From positions 1 through 64,000 of the forward strand of contig JBDKTJ010000074.1 of assembly GCA_039698075.1 (NCBI GenBank): a stretch of 64,000 nt of DNA, written 5' to 3'. The first letter of the stretch is position 1; each line of letters starts with the position of its first letter. Source of the stretch: JAJFVC01 sp039698075. GTDB taxonomy: Bacteria > Planctomycetota > Planctomycetia > Pirellulales > Thermoguttaceae. Below are positions 8,192-16,260 of the stretch, one piece after another. The translations under genes and the position numbers were made by a program. The notes beneath the pieces are model-generated. The model had not been told where the DNA came from. It was given only the letters and a program-made list of their open reading frames with translations, and ran no database searches.

Positions 8192-9064
8192 ATGATGATG
8201 AACCTCTCGACCTCGATTTCCACTCCAAAACTCGTCACGACGATTTCGCAGATGCGGGTCGAAACATCCGTGACGCGTCGAGCCGGCGTGAAAATTGGGC
8301 TCGTGCCGACCATGGGTGCGCTGCACGAAGGCCATTTGAGTCTGGTCCGCGCCTCGAAGGCCGAGTGCGGCTTGACGGTCGTTTCGATTTTCGTCAATCC
8401 GACGCAATTTGGCCCGAACGAGGATTTTGCTAAATATCCGCGCACGTTGGACAACGATCTGAAACTGCTGGCCTCCTGCGGTGCGGATGTGGCGTTTGCG
8501 CCGGAGGCGTCGGAAATGTACCGGCCGGATCGCGGCGCGACGGTGGACGTTGGCGAGGTGGCCGAGCCGTTGGAGGGTGCGTTTCGTCCGGGTCATTTTC
8601 GCGGCGTTGGCACCGTGGTGTTGAAGCTGTTCAACATCGTGCAGCCCGACGTCGCCTTTTTCGGCCAAAAGGACTTTCAGCAAGTGCAGGTCGTACGCCG
8701 CATGGCGGCCGATTTGAATGTTCCGGTTGACGTGCGAATCTGTCCGATTGTTCGCGAGCCGGACGGCTTGGCGATGAGCTCCCGCAATCGCTATTTGAGT
8801 CCCGCGGCGCGATGTCGGGCCTTGGTGCTTTCAAAAAGTCTGAAGCGGGCCGGCGAACTGGTCCAACAAGGCCAACGCAACGCGGCGGTCATTTTGGCCG
8901 AGATGCGGTCCGTGATTGAAACAGCCGAGGATGCTCGGATCGACTACATCGCCTTGGTCGACCCGGAAACGTTTCGGCCCGTCGAAACGGTCGCTGGTCC
9001 GACGTTGGCCGCGTTGGCCGTGAAGATCGAGAACACGCGATTGATCGACAATTGTCTGCTGTAG
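8192..9064 (+). CDS. panC: Pantothenate synthetase
   Basis: Catalyses ATP-dependent condensation of pantoate with beta-alanine, the last step of pantothenate (vitamin B5) synthesis. Diagnostic motifs are PTMGALHEGHLSLV (ATP-binding HIGH-like region), FVNPTQFGPNEDF, the FGQKDFQQ segment, and the KMSKS-like MSSRNRYLS. Length, 290 residues, is normal. Three ATG codons in a row follow the stop of folK immediately, so the exact start could shift by two codons; translation is probably coupled to the upstream gene. The partner genes panB (46.7 kb) and coaX (16.3 kb) are elsewhere in the window. Confidence 0.97.
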   Translation: MMMNLSTSISTPKLVTTISQMRVETSVTRRAGVKIGLVPTMGALHEGHLSLVRASKAECGLTVVSIFVNPTQFGPNEDFAKYPRTLDNDLKLLASCGADVAFAPEASEMYRPDRGATVDVGEVAEPLEGAFRPGHFRGVGTVVLKLFNIVQPDVAFFGQKDFQQVQVVRRMAADLNVPVDVRICPIVREPDGLAMSSRNRYLSPAARCRALVLSKSLKRAGELVQQGQRNAAVILAEMRSVIETAEDARIDYIALVDPETFRPVETVAGPTLAALAVKIENTRLIDNCLL

Positions 9065-9155
9065 GTCTCGGTTATCGGTTTACGATCACAGTGTTCGTTC
9101 TGGAATTGTAGGCGGCTATGATTGTTTAACGAGAAAACGGAAAACTGAGAACTTC

Positions 9156-10481
9156 ATGCACCGAACACTTTTTTTTATTCCCGCAGAGTTGGCCAGTTGC
9201 CCGATGTTCGGGTTTGGAGTGTTGCTTGCCGTATGGGCGGCGGCGAGCGTGATCGTGATCGTTTGGCAGGCCTGGCGTCATGGTTCGGCTGCTGCATGGA
9301 GTTACGTGCCGCTGTTGTTGTTGATCGGCGCGATGATTGCTTGGCTCCTACCGGCGATCAGCGAACCGGAAGGGCTGCCCATTCGCGGCTACGGCACGAT
9401 GATCATGTTCGGCGTGATCGCCGGCACGTGGCTGACCGCCTGGCGCGCCAAACGCATAGGCGTCGATCCCGAAGTGATTTATTCGATGGCCTTCTGGTTG
9501 ATTATTCCCGGCATTGTCGGGGCGAGGATTTTTTACGTCGTCCATTTTTGGCCTGAATACTGGCGCTATTACACAGAACCCGACGGCGGTCTATTGCCGC
9601 TGCTTGGCAATCTGATCAATCTGACCAAAGGCGGATTGGTTGTCTACGGGGCATTCCTCGGCGCTTTGCTTGGACTGTGGCTCTTTGTTCGACGACACCA
9701 CGGGTCGCTGCTGGCCGTAGGCGACCTAGTCGCACCGGGCATGGCCTTGGGCGTGGCCATCGGACGAATCGGCTGTCTGATGAACGGCTGTTGTTTTGGC
9801 GCCGTGTGCGATCAGCCTTGGGCGATCACCTTTCCCGTCGACAGCGACGCGTATGCAGCTCAAGTGCAGCGAGGTCAAATGTACGGCATGACGCTCGGCG
9901 GCGATCCTGACTCCCTGCCGCGGCTTTTGGCGGTTCAGCGCGGTGGATTGGCCGATCAGGCCGGTCTGAAACCGGGCGATCGATTGGAGAGCCTCAACGA
10001 CCTGAAACTGCCGACAACCGGCTACGCCTTTGAGGCTCTGAAAGACGCTTATATTCGCCGGCAGCCGCTCCAACTGTTGGTGGACGGCCGTAAAATTACG
10101 ATCCCGGCGGCGGCCGTTCGACAGCAAAGCCTGCCGGTGCATCCGACGCAGGTCTACAGCGTCATCGACGCGCTCGCAATTTGTTTGATTCTGTTGCTTT
10201 GCGATCGCCGCCGACATCGCGATGGCGCGTTGTTCGCGCTAATGCTGTCGATCTATCCCGTCACGCGGTTTTGGATTGAGGGCCTGCGTAGCGATGAAGC
10301 GCCGGTGTTCGGCACGGGCATGAGCATCGCGCAGATCGTTAGCTTGTTGTTGCTGGCGTGCGCTGCCGGGCTATGGATCTACATTCTTCGCCGACCGGTG
10401 GCAGAGAGCGAAGGATCAAGGGCGTTCGGCGTGGATCATGGAGTGAGGGACGAAAGAAAGACCGGAAAATCCGGCCGCTGA
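9156..10481 (+). CDS. lgt: Prolipoprotein diacylglyceryl transferase with a PDZ-like insert
   Basis: Lgt moves diacylglycerol from phosphatidylglycerol to the lipobox cysteine of prelipoproteins in the cytoplasmic membrane. Several hydrophobic segments are evident, with the signature GRIGCLMNGCCFG at residues 203-215, HPTQVY at 329 and TRFWIEGLR at 370. At 441 residues it is over 100 longer than typical Lgt. The extra length is mainly a soluble segment at about 240-325 between the signature and HPTQVY, with a PDZ-like core (AVQRGGLADQAGLKPGDRLESLN). The position equivalent to the essential His of E. coli Lgt (GG-x-x-x-H-G-G) appears to be Tyr164 (GGLVVYGA). The assignment is firm; the insert's job is unknown. 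Confidence 0.9.
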   Translation: MHRTLFFIPAELASCPMFGFGVLLAVWAAASVIVIVWQAWRHGSAAAWSYVPLLLLIGAMIAWLLPAISEPEGLPIRGYGTMIMFGVIAGTWLTAWRAKRIGVDPEVIYSMAFWLIIPGIVGARIFYVVHFWPEYWRYYTEPDGGLLPLLGNLINLTKGGLVVYGAFLGALLGLWLFVRRHHGSLLAVGDLVAPGMALGVAIGRIGCLMNGCCFGAVCDQPWAITFPVDSDAYAAQVQRGQMYGMTLGGDPDSLPRLLAVQRGGLADQAGLKPGDRLESLNDLKLPTTGYAFEALKDAYIRRQPLQLLVDGRKITIPAAAVRQQSLPVHPTQVYSVIDALAICLILLLCDRRRHRDGALFALMLSIYPVTRFWIEGLRSDEAPVFGTGMSIAQIVSLLLLACAAGLWIYILRRPVAESEGSRAFGVDHGVRDERKTGKSGR

Positions 10482-10498
10482 TCCTCAATTTCCAATTC

Positions 10499-11314
10499 CT
10501 AGTTCGCTTCCTCGTTGCCAACCCCTTGCTTTGCCACGATGTGCCTATGCGTTTGAAGGTGCTTGTCGCAATAGCATGGCGAGCCGTCGCATTTGGAACA
10601 GTAGCGGAAGCTGAGTTCGGAATTGCGAAGACTGTCGGCTCCGCAGACGGAACACACATGCCTGGGTGTCTTGGCAGCGCGGCTCTGCTCCGCTTGTCGG
10701 GCCATGCGTCGCCGACCGGAACGGAGTCGCGACAGAATGTCGGACCAGAAGAACAATACGAAGTTGCACACCGAAGCCAGCACCAACAGCTTGGTCATTA
10801 CGTCACCGGACAACATCACCACCAGATAGTAAAGCCACGTCAGCGCGGCCATCCACTTCATCTTGACCGGCAAAATGAACATGAACAGAATCTGGAAATC
10901 GGGATATAAATAGGCGAAAGCCAGAAACACCGAGCCTTGAAGGAATCCGAGGGAAGCGGCAGCGTCCGGTTGAAGGAATGACACCGCCACCGTGGCCGCC
11001 CAGCCCACCAGCAGATAGACGTTGTAACGGAACTCGCCCCACGTATGTTCCAACGCCGTGCCCATCAGGTAGAACATGTACCAGAAGAAGAAGGCGAACA
11101 GCGGATTGCTCAACGGCGGAGTGCCGAGGAACGTGACCAATCGCCAAAACTCGCCTTCCAACACGCGGCGCGGCATCAGCGCGATGCTTGACAACAACGA
11201 CGGGTTGCCTTGCTGGAAGAAATAGGCAACGACCTGGCAGGCGATAAGCCCCTCGGTCAGATGCGGCACGGCGAACCGTCCGAAGCGGCGTTGCAGTCGA
11301 TCAAGCAGTCGCAT
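10499..11314 (-). CDS. Rhomboid-like membrane protein with C-terminal Cys-rich zinc-binding-type module
   Basis: A 271-residue protein with about six hydrophobic segments between residues 20 and 190 in a rhomboid or derlin-like arrangement (FWRLVTFLGTPP, then a YMFYLMGTALE segment). The family's serine motif GxSG is not present; the corresponding place reads LGFLQGSVFLAFA, so proteolytic activity is doubtful. Residues about 220-260 hold CSVCG, YCSKC and CYC followed by several histidines, a pattern able to bind two zinc ions, probably on the cytosolic side. It converges with lgt and lies immediately downstream of scpB on the same strand. It resembles inactive rhomboid-like proteins; function unknown. 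Confidence 0.65.
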   Translation of the reverse strand: MRLLDRLQRRFGRFAVPHLTEGLIACQVVAYFFQQGNPSLLSSIALMPRRVLEGEFWRLVTFLGTPPLSNPLFAFFFWYMFYLMGTALEHTWGEFRYNVYLLVGWAATVAVSFLQPDAAASLGFLQGSVFLAFAYLYPDFQILFMFILPVKMKWMAALTWLYYLVVMLSGDVMTKLLVLASVCNFVLFFWSDILSRLRSGRRRMARQAEQSRAAKTPRHVCSVCGADSLRNSELSFRYCSKCDGSPCYCDKHLQTHRHIVAKQGVGNEEAN

Positions 11315-11352
11315 CGGCGGTCATTGTGGAAAAATGGCGGGCGAAACGATCG

Positions 11353-12537
11353 TTACTCTTTTTCTTCTTCGTCTTCTTCCTCGTCTTCGTCGTCATCATC
11401 CCAGTCGTCGTCTTCGTCGTCGTCCCAGTCTTCATCTTCGTCGTCGTCCCAGTCGTCGTCGTCCCAGTCCTCGTCTTCGTCCTCATCCTCGTCTGAATCG
11501 TCGTCGTCCTCGACCTCTTCCCACGGCTGTTCGTCCAGATCGTCGTCTTGGTCCTCATCCTCGTCTTCATCGTCGTCCTCGTCCAGATCTTCGTCGTAAT
11601 CCTCGTCCTTGTCGTCTTTAGGACCGGCGACGATTTCCTGGCTGGATAGGTCGTCGTGTCGGGGGCGCGACGCGACGCCACTTTGGTTGTCGACAAACGT
11701 TTTTCGTCGAGGCTCTTTGGTGATCGAGGTGTTCACGTGGGTCTCCTCTTCCGCTACAGGGGCTTGATTGGATGAATGGATGGTTTCAGGTTTTGTATGG
11801 TCAGGATCGCCGGAGGCAACGGAAACGTTGTGCTGAGGTTCGTCCGATGTTCGTTGAGTCCGCAGGACGTCGGCTCTAGGCAACTCGTCCAAGTGTCGAA
11901 GTCCGAAGACCTGCAAAAATTGTTTTGTCGTTCCATAGAGAAAAGGCCGGCCCAGTTCGTTTGATCGTCCGACGATTCGCACGAGGTCTCGTTCGATGAG
12001 TTGCCGAAGCACTTCCCCCGACTGCACTCCACGGATTGCTTCGATGTCCGCCCGGAGAATCGGTTGCCGGTAGGCCACGACGGCCAAGGTTTCCATGGCC
12101 GGCGCCGACAAGCGAATTTCCGTTGGTGCGGAATGAAGCCGCCGTAACCACGGGGCGAACTTCAGTCGTGTCATCAATTGAAAACCGCCAGCCACCTCCT
12201 CGATCCGAAACGCACTTCCTTCGGAATCGTATCTCCGATTTAATGTCCGGACAAGTGTACGTGCTTTTGTACCGTCCGCCAAGCCTGCCAACTGGGCTAG
12301 TTTTCGGCTGCTTTGGGGTTGTTGCGAAAGAAAAAAAACGGCCTCCAATAGGGAAACCCTCTTGTCGTGGGGGGCGGCAAGTTTCTCTTGTTGATGAACT
12401 TGATGGCCAAACCAATGCCGATACCCCCCGGTTTGGTCACGATCCGCCAAAATTGATACTCTGGGAACGCACGAACGGCGATATCGCATCGCCACGCTTC
12501 CCAACTGGCGTCCGAGGCTCAACCATGACCGTTTCAT
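11353..12537 (-). CDS. scpB: Segregation and condensation protein B with a long acidic tail
   Basis: ScpB is the winged-helix kleisin-associated subunit of the SMC-ScpAB complex that compacts and segregates chromosomes. The core (about residues 58-223) has LLEAVFFLSQQPQSS and the second winged helix with LSAPAMETLAVVAYRQPI and ADIEAIRGVQSGEVLRQL, typical of the family. It is followed by an 80-residue variable linker and then about 88 residues made almost only of Asp, Glu and Trp, including five WDDD units. Family members are usually near 200 residues; this one is 394. The start used is the first ATG; a downstream ATG at 12489 is also possible because the N-terminus is not conserved. No scpA lies nearby. 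Confidence 0.88.
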   Translation of the reverse strand: MKRSWLSLGRQLGSVAMRYRRSCVPRVSILADRDQTGGYRHWFGHQVHQQEKLAAPHDKRVSLLEAVFFLSQQPQSSRKLAQLAGLADGTKARTLVRTLNRRYDSEGSAFRIEEVAGGFQLMTRLKFAPWLRRLHSAPTEIRLSAPAMETLAVVAYRQPILRADIEAIRGVQSGEVLRQLIERDLVRIVGRSNELGRPFLYGTTKQFLQVFGLRHLDELPRADVLRTQRTSDEPQHNVSVASGDPDHTKPETIHSSNQAPVAEEETHVNTSITKEPRRKTFVDNQSGVASRPRHDDLSSQEIVAGPKDDKDEDYDEDLDEDDDEDEDEDQDDDLDEQPWEEVEDDDDSDEDEDEDEDWDDDDWDDDEDEDWDDDEDDDWDDDDEDEEEDEEEKE

Positions 12538-12657
12538 GCCACTAAACCTAAGCAAAACTACCCGACGCAACAAGCCGTTGCACGCATTTTCAGGTCACAA
12601 GTCGTCCCCCAATGTGTGAGCGGGCTGGAGACTTGTTCTGGGAGAGGTTCGAGAGGC

Positions 12658-13233
12658 TCAATTTTGACCGCCGCGCCACGTCTCCACTTGCTGCAACACC
12701 TGCCGCATGGCTTGAAGCGGGTCACTCTGCACGGCCTCGAAGCAACGGGTGTAGTCGGCGCTGCCGCCGATGGCCATTTTGCAGTAGAACCGGTACATGG
12801 ACTGCTGACCGCCCCAGGACTCCAACAAATAGTAAGTTGCACCCAGTTGCTGGAGCTGCTTGGGAATGGTTTCAAAGGGATCGCCGGGTGCTTCCTGTGC
12901 GGCAATTGGTGAGGCGGTCAGGCTGGTTTCGGAGGAGGTTTGATAGCTGACGGGCACAACAGCCCGGGTGTCTCGGGCGGCTTGATTCCAGGCGTCGGGG
13001 CCAGCGTCGGGATTTTTGGCTTGGGTCGGGCCGGCGATCGACAAGGTGGCAGGCGAGTCCTGCGACGGCGTCGCTGCCGCCGAGGCCAATTCCAGAAGGG
13101 CTGGCCAACGAAACTCTTGGACCTTCTTGATCGCCTCGTGCCAGGAAGTGCCCGACAGGGCCAGCACGGGGATGCCCACCGCGCAGGTCAACATGATCAA
13201 CGCTCGTCCGGCCGCCGCCACGGGAGATCGCAT
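12658..13233 (-). CDS. Secreted or membrane-anchored protein of unknown function
   Basis: A 191-residue protein that starts with a hydrophobic segment (about residues 8-30, AGRALIMLTCAVGIPVLALS) acting as signal peptide or anchor. A low-complexity Ala/Ser/Thr/Pro region follows, then a more ordered C-terminal part of about 70 residues with LGATYYLLESWGG and YRFYCKMAIGG, which probably forms a small domain. I do not recognise a characterised family. The start is set by GAGGTG about eight bases upstream of the ATG. It stands alone, transcribed in the same direction as rpiB (upstream) and scpB (downstream). Confidence 0.62.
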   Translation of the reverse strand: MRSPVAAAGRALIMLTCAVGIPVLALSGTSWHEAIKKVQEFRWPALLELASAAATPSQDSPATLSIAGPTQAKNPDAGPDAWNQAARDTRAVVPVSYQTSSETSLTASPIAAQEAPGDPFETIPKQLQQLGATYYLLESWGGQQSMYRFYCKMAIGGSADYTRCFEAVQSDPLQAMRQVLQQVETWRGGQN

Positions 13234-13368
13234 TGCTTGACACCTCGCCCAAAATCCATCAAGAAGGCGGGATGATAGCAAGTTATCGAATCTTATGGCA
13301 ACGCCAATTTTGACGTGCCATAGCAGAGGACTGGGGTCGGAAGCCGCGGCAATCGAATGATTTGCCCC

Positions 13369-13857
13369 TCAATTGGCTGGTCCTTCGCCCTCTTGTCGCT
13401 TCTGGTATTCCGCCTCGACTTCCTTTTCCAAGGCGGCGATCTTTTCGAGTCGTCGAGCGTGACGCCCCCCCTCGAATGGTGTGTTTAGCCAGATTTCGAC
13501 CATCCGGTCGATTAAGCGTTCGCCCAACAAGTCGGCCGACAGACAGAGCACGTTCGAGTCGTTGTGCCGCCGACACAATTCGGCCGTGATGTCGTCGTGG
13601 CAGGGGGCTGCCCGCACGCCAGGCACCTTGTTTGCAGCGATGCACATACCGAGTCCCGTCCCGCAAATCAAGATGCCGCGATCGACTTCATGGCGGCTGA
13701 CCCGGTGGGCGACATCGGCTGCAATGTCCGGATAATCGACTGCTTCGGACGAAAACGTGCCGACGTCGATCACTTCGTGGCCAAGCCGACGGGCCAAATC
13801 GATGACTTTTGTGCGGACGTCAAATCCGCGATGGTCGGTTCCAACAGCAATTCGCAT
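13369..13857 (-). CDS. rpiB: Ribose-5-phosphate isomerase B
   Basis: Interconverts ribose-5-phosphate and ribulose-5-phosphate in the pentose phosphate pathway. It shows the RpiB/LacAB start MRIAVGTDHRGFDVR, the VDYPD motif, and the active-site loop ILICGTGLGMCIAANK with the catalytic Cys, followed by the conserved H-N-D-S-N-V-L-C-L segment. The last 25 residues form a charged helix (EKEVEAEYQKRQEG) beyond the usual fold, giving 162 residues against a family norm near 150. No galactose genes are adjacent, so the RpiB role fits better than LacAB. Confidence 0.92.
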   Translation of the reverse strand: MRIAVGTDHRGFDVRTKVIDLARRLGHEVIDVGTFSSEAVDYPDIAADVAHRVSRHEVDRGILICGTGLGMCIAANKVPGVRAAPCHDDITAELCRRHNDSNVLCLSADLLGERLIDRMVEIWLNTPFEGGRHARRLEKIAALEKEVEAEYQKRQEGEGPAN

Positions 13858-13934
13858 GGGATCAACACCTTTTCGATGTTAAACCGCCACGACAACGTGA
13901 CGGTTGTGTGTCCGATTTCCGATGGTCAAATATC

Positions 13935-15077
13935 CTACTGTTTTCCGACCTCGGCTGAAAGCGGCAAGTTGTCGAGGCGGGCCTTCAAATTCGCTTGAAT
14001 TTCCTGAGCGCACTGGCAATAGCGATCCACCGATGCTCCGATCGGATCGGAAATGTCGATCCCGCCGGCCGAAAGCAACTGCGTGCGGCCCGCCGCTGAA
14101 GGCCATTGGGCCAACAAGGCATCGCGGTGGGATCGAGTCATTGTGAAGATTACGTCGGCGTGGCGAACGAGGGACTCGGTGAGCGGCTGCGTCTCATGGC
14201 CGGCCAGGTCGAGCCCCATGTCGGCCATGACTCGAACGGCTTCTTCGCTGGCCTGTCCGCCCAACATGGCGGCGATGCCGGCCGACATCACCAAAACGCC
14301 GTGATCTTCGAGTTCGTCGATCCCGCAGTTTAGCCGCTCGGCCAGCATTTGTCGGCAAAGCATTTCGGCCATGGGACTCCGACACGTATTGCCGGTGCAA
14401 ACAAACAACACCAGCAAGCTGGAAAGCCGTTTCAGCGTTCGTTCGGGCACGACGCCGACTCGCAACACTTCGTAGCGGCCTTGCTGAACCCGGACAACCG
14501 ACGACGGCTGCCCGAATCGGCACGGCCCATCGTCGATAATCATATCGACCGCGTCGCCGAAGGCCTCTAAAACCTCCTGAGCGTTGACAGCCTCGGGTTT
14601 TCCTGCCCGATTTGCGCTGGAAAGCGTCAACGGACCAGCCAACATCCGCAGCACGTCGTGAACCACTTGATGACCGGGCACCCGCAAGCCGACCGTCTGC
14701 CGAGGCGATACGGCTTGCTGCACCAGTGGCGGCAATCGATGCACGAGACTTTCAGGATGCGAATTGTCGACCACCAGTGTGACCGGGCCCGGCCAACAAC
14801 GACGCGCAAGCCGTTCGGCCAGCGCGCACATGTCGGGGGCGTAGTCGCGAGCCTCGTCGACGCTCTTGATGGCCAACGCCAACGGTTTGGCGGCCGTCCG
14901 TTCCTTCAGCGAAACCAGTCGTTCGACGGCCTTCTCGTTCAGCGCGCTGGCCGCCACGCCATAGACCGTTTCGGTGGGCAACGCCACCAGACCGCCTTCC
15001 GCCAGAGCCTGCACGATGCGGTGAACCACATCGCGCCAATCCTCAGTGCTGCGTAAATCGATCACCACTGGCGGCAT
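13935..15077 (-). CDS. TsaC/Sua5-type threonylcarbamoyl-AMP synthase fused to a low-molecular-weight phosphotyrosine phosphatase
   Basis: A fusion of 380 residues. The first 210 or so form a YrdC/Sua5 domain, which makes threonylcarbamoyl-AMP for the t6A modification of tRNA: ALPTETVYGVAASAL near the start, KERTAAKPLALAI, the WPGPVTLVV strand and LSSANRAGKPEA. From about residue 220 a low-molecular-weight protein-tyrosine phosphatase follows: VLFVCTGNTCRSPMAE has the CX5R P-loop, and DISDPIGAS near the end supplies the general-acid Asp-Pro. The ATG at 15077 precedes the conserved part; a GTG at 15143 would add 22 residues. The fusion could link tRNA modification with phosphatase signalling or arginine-phosphate removal; that is inference. 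Confidence 0.88.
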   Translation of the reverse strand: MPPVVIDLRSTEDWRDVVHRIVQALAEGGLVALPTETVYGVAASALNEKAVERLVSLKERTAAKPLALAIKSVDEARDYAPDMCALAERLARRCWPGPVTLVVDNSHPESLVHRLPPLVQQAVSPRQTVGLRVPGHQVVHDVLRMLAGPLTLSSANRAGKPEAVNAQEVLEAFGDAVDMIIDDGPCRFGQPSSVVRVQQGRYEVLRVGVVPERTLKRLSSLLVLFVCTGNTCRSPMAEMLCRQMLAERLNCGIDELEDHGVLVMSAGIAAMLGGQASEEAVRVMADMGLDLAGHETQPLTESLVRHADVIFTMTRSHRDALLAQWPSAAGRTQLLSAGGIDISDPIGASVDRYCQCAQEIQANLKARLDNLPLSAEVGKQ

Positions 15078-15161
15078 GGCAAAACCCGTTGCACCCCACA
15101 ATTTTGAGCGTAAACATATTATTTTATGGGCGGTTGCGACCACCCGTCAAGCCGCCGACGA

Positions 15162-15184
15162 GAAAAAAGGCCCACGATCGTGGG
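15162..15184 (-). terminator. Palindrome with T-run, terminator-like, in a divergent intergenic region
   Basis: Read on the minus strand, the perfect palindrome CCCACGATCGTGGG (15171-15184) is followed by CCTTTTTTCT, the form of an intrinsic terminator with a five-base-pair stem and GATC loop. It lies between the divergent TsaC-phosphatase fusion and obg, with no minus-strand gene upstream to end. It may instead be an operator for the divergent promoters or a leader attenuator. Confidence 0.3.
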
Positions 15185-15261
15185 GATTCGCTCCTTCCCT
15201 CGAAGTGATTGGGCAAGTACACTAAAGGATTCCAATTTAACCGGGATGCAATTCGGGTTTT

Positions 15262-16260
15262 ATGTTTATTGACGAAACGGAAATTCACGTAGCAGCCGGC
15301 AAAGGCGGCGACGGGTGCGTCAGCTTCCGCCGCGAAAAATATATCGCTCGCGGAGGGCCGGACGGCGGCGACGGCGGCGACGGCGGCAGCGTCGTCCTTG
15401 TAGCCGAACAGGGGGTCGACAGCCTTGCGCCGCTGACGCATCGAAGTCTGTGGGATGCCCCAAGCGGGCAGCCCGGCGCCGGGGCCGGTTGTCACGGTCG
15501 CTCGGCCGAAGATCTGATCATTCCAGTGCCGACCGGCACGATGATTTTCGACGCCAAACACGGGCACCTGCTCAAAGATCTTTCGGCGATGGGCGAGCGA
15601 GTCGTCGTGGCTCAAGGCGGGCACGGCGGCAAGGGCAACATCCGGTTCAAGTCCGCGACCAACCGGACGCCGCGGCAATTTACGCGCGGCGAGCCCGGCG
15701 AGGCTCGCACCTTGCGACTTGAACTGAAAGTGATCGCCGACGTCGGGCTGGTCGGCAAGCCGAACGCCGGCAAGAGCACGCTGTTGAGCCGATTGTCGCG
15801 GGCACGGCCCGAGATCGCTCCCTACCCGTTCACGACCAAATATCCAAATCTCGGCCGCGTGCAGGTCGACCTCGATCGGTCGTTCGTCATGGCCGACATT
15901 CCAGGCTTGATCGAAGGCGCGCATGAGGGCGCGGGGCTAGGGCACGAGTTTCTACGTCACATCGAGCGGGCTGGCATTTTGATCCATCTGGTCGAACCCG
16001 ACCCAACCGACGGCACGGAACCGCTTCAGAACTATCGAGCCATTCGCAGCGAGCTGGAAAAACACAGCGCCGAATTGGGCGCTCGGCCCGAGATCGTTGT
16101 TGTCACCAAAGCCGACCTGCCGGCCGGCGAAGAGGTCCGTCGTTGTTTGGCCGATGAAATTGGTCGCGACGTGTTGCTGATTTCCGCGGTGACCGGACAG
16201 GGGCTCAACCAGTTGGTCGGCCGGATCGCCAAAACGCTTCAAGGGGAGCCGGCGTGGTGA
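15262..16260 (+). CDS. obg: GTPase Obg
   Basis: Essential ribosome-associated GTPase acting in 50S assembly and the stress response. The glycine-rich Obg domain fills residues 1-157, beginning MFIDETEIHVAAGKGGDGCVSF, with GGPDGGDGGDGGSVVLV. The G domain follows with P-loop GLVGKPNAGKSTLL (near residue 163), the YPFTTKYPNLG switch I segment, DIPGLIEGAHEGAGLG (switch II) and VVTKADLP (near residue 293). It lacks the variable C-terminal OCT domain, as many family members do; 332 residues. The coaX start lies inside its last codons, so the genes are coupled. rpmA, often beside obg, lies about 2.5 kb away on the other strand. Confidence 0.96.
   Translation: MFIDETEIHVAAGKGGDGCVSFRREKYIARGGPDGGDGGDGGSVVLVAEQGVDSLAPLTHRSLWDAPSGQPGAGAGCHGRSAEDLIIPVPTGTMIFDAKHGHLLKDLSAMGERVVVAQGGHGGKGNIRFKSATNRTPRQFTRGEPGEARTLRLELKVIADVGLVGKPNAGKSTLLSRLSRARPEIAPYPFTTKYPNLGRVQVDLDRSFVMADIPGLIEGAHEGAGLGHEFLRHIERAGILIHLVEPDPTDGTEPLQNYRAIRSELEKHSAELGARPEIVVVTKADLPAGEEVRRCLADEIGRDVLLISAVTGQGLNQLVGRIAKTLQGEPAW

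Noticed and set aside
11353..11620. Possible CRISPR array or repeat track
   Set aside because: The repetition is the codon-level pattern for Asp/Glu/Trp in the ScpB tail; there are no conserved direct repeats with unique spacers.
15171..15184. Confident terminator call between the TsaC fusion and obg
   Set aside because: The stem is short and no gene upstream on that strand needs termination; kept only as a low-confidence entry.
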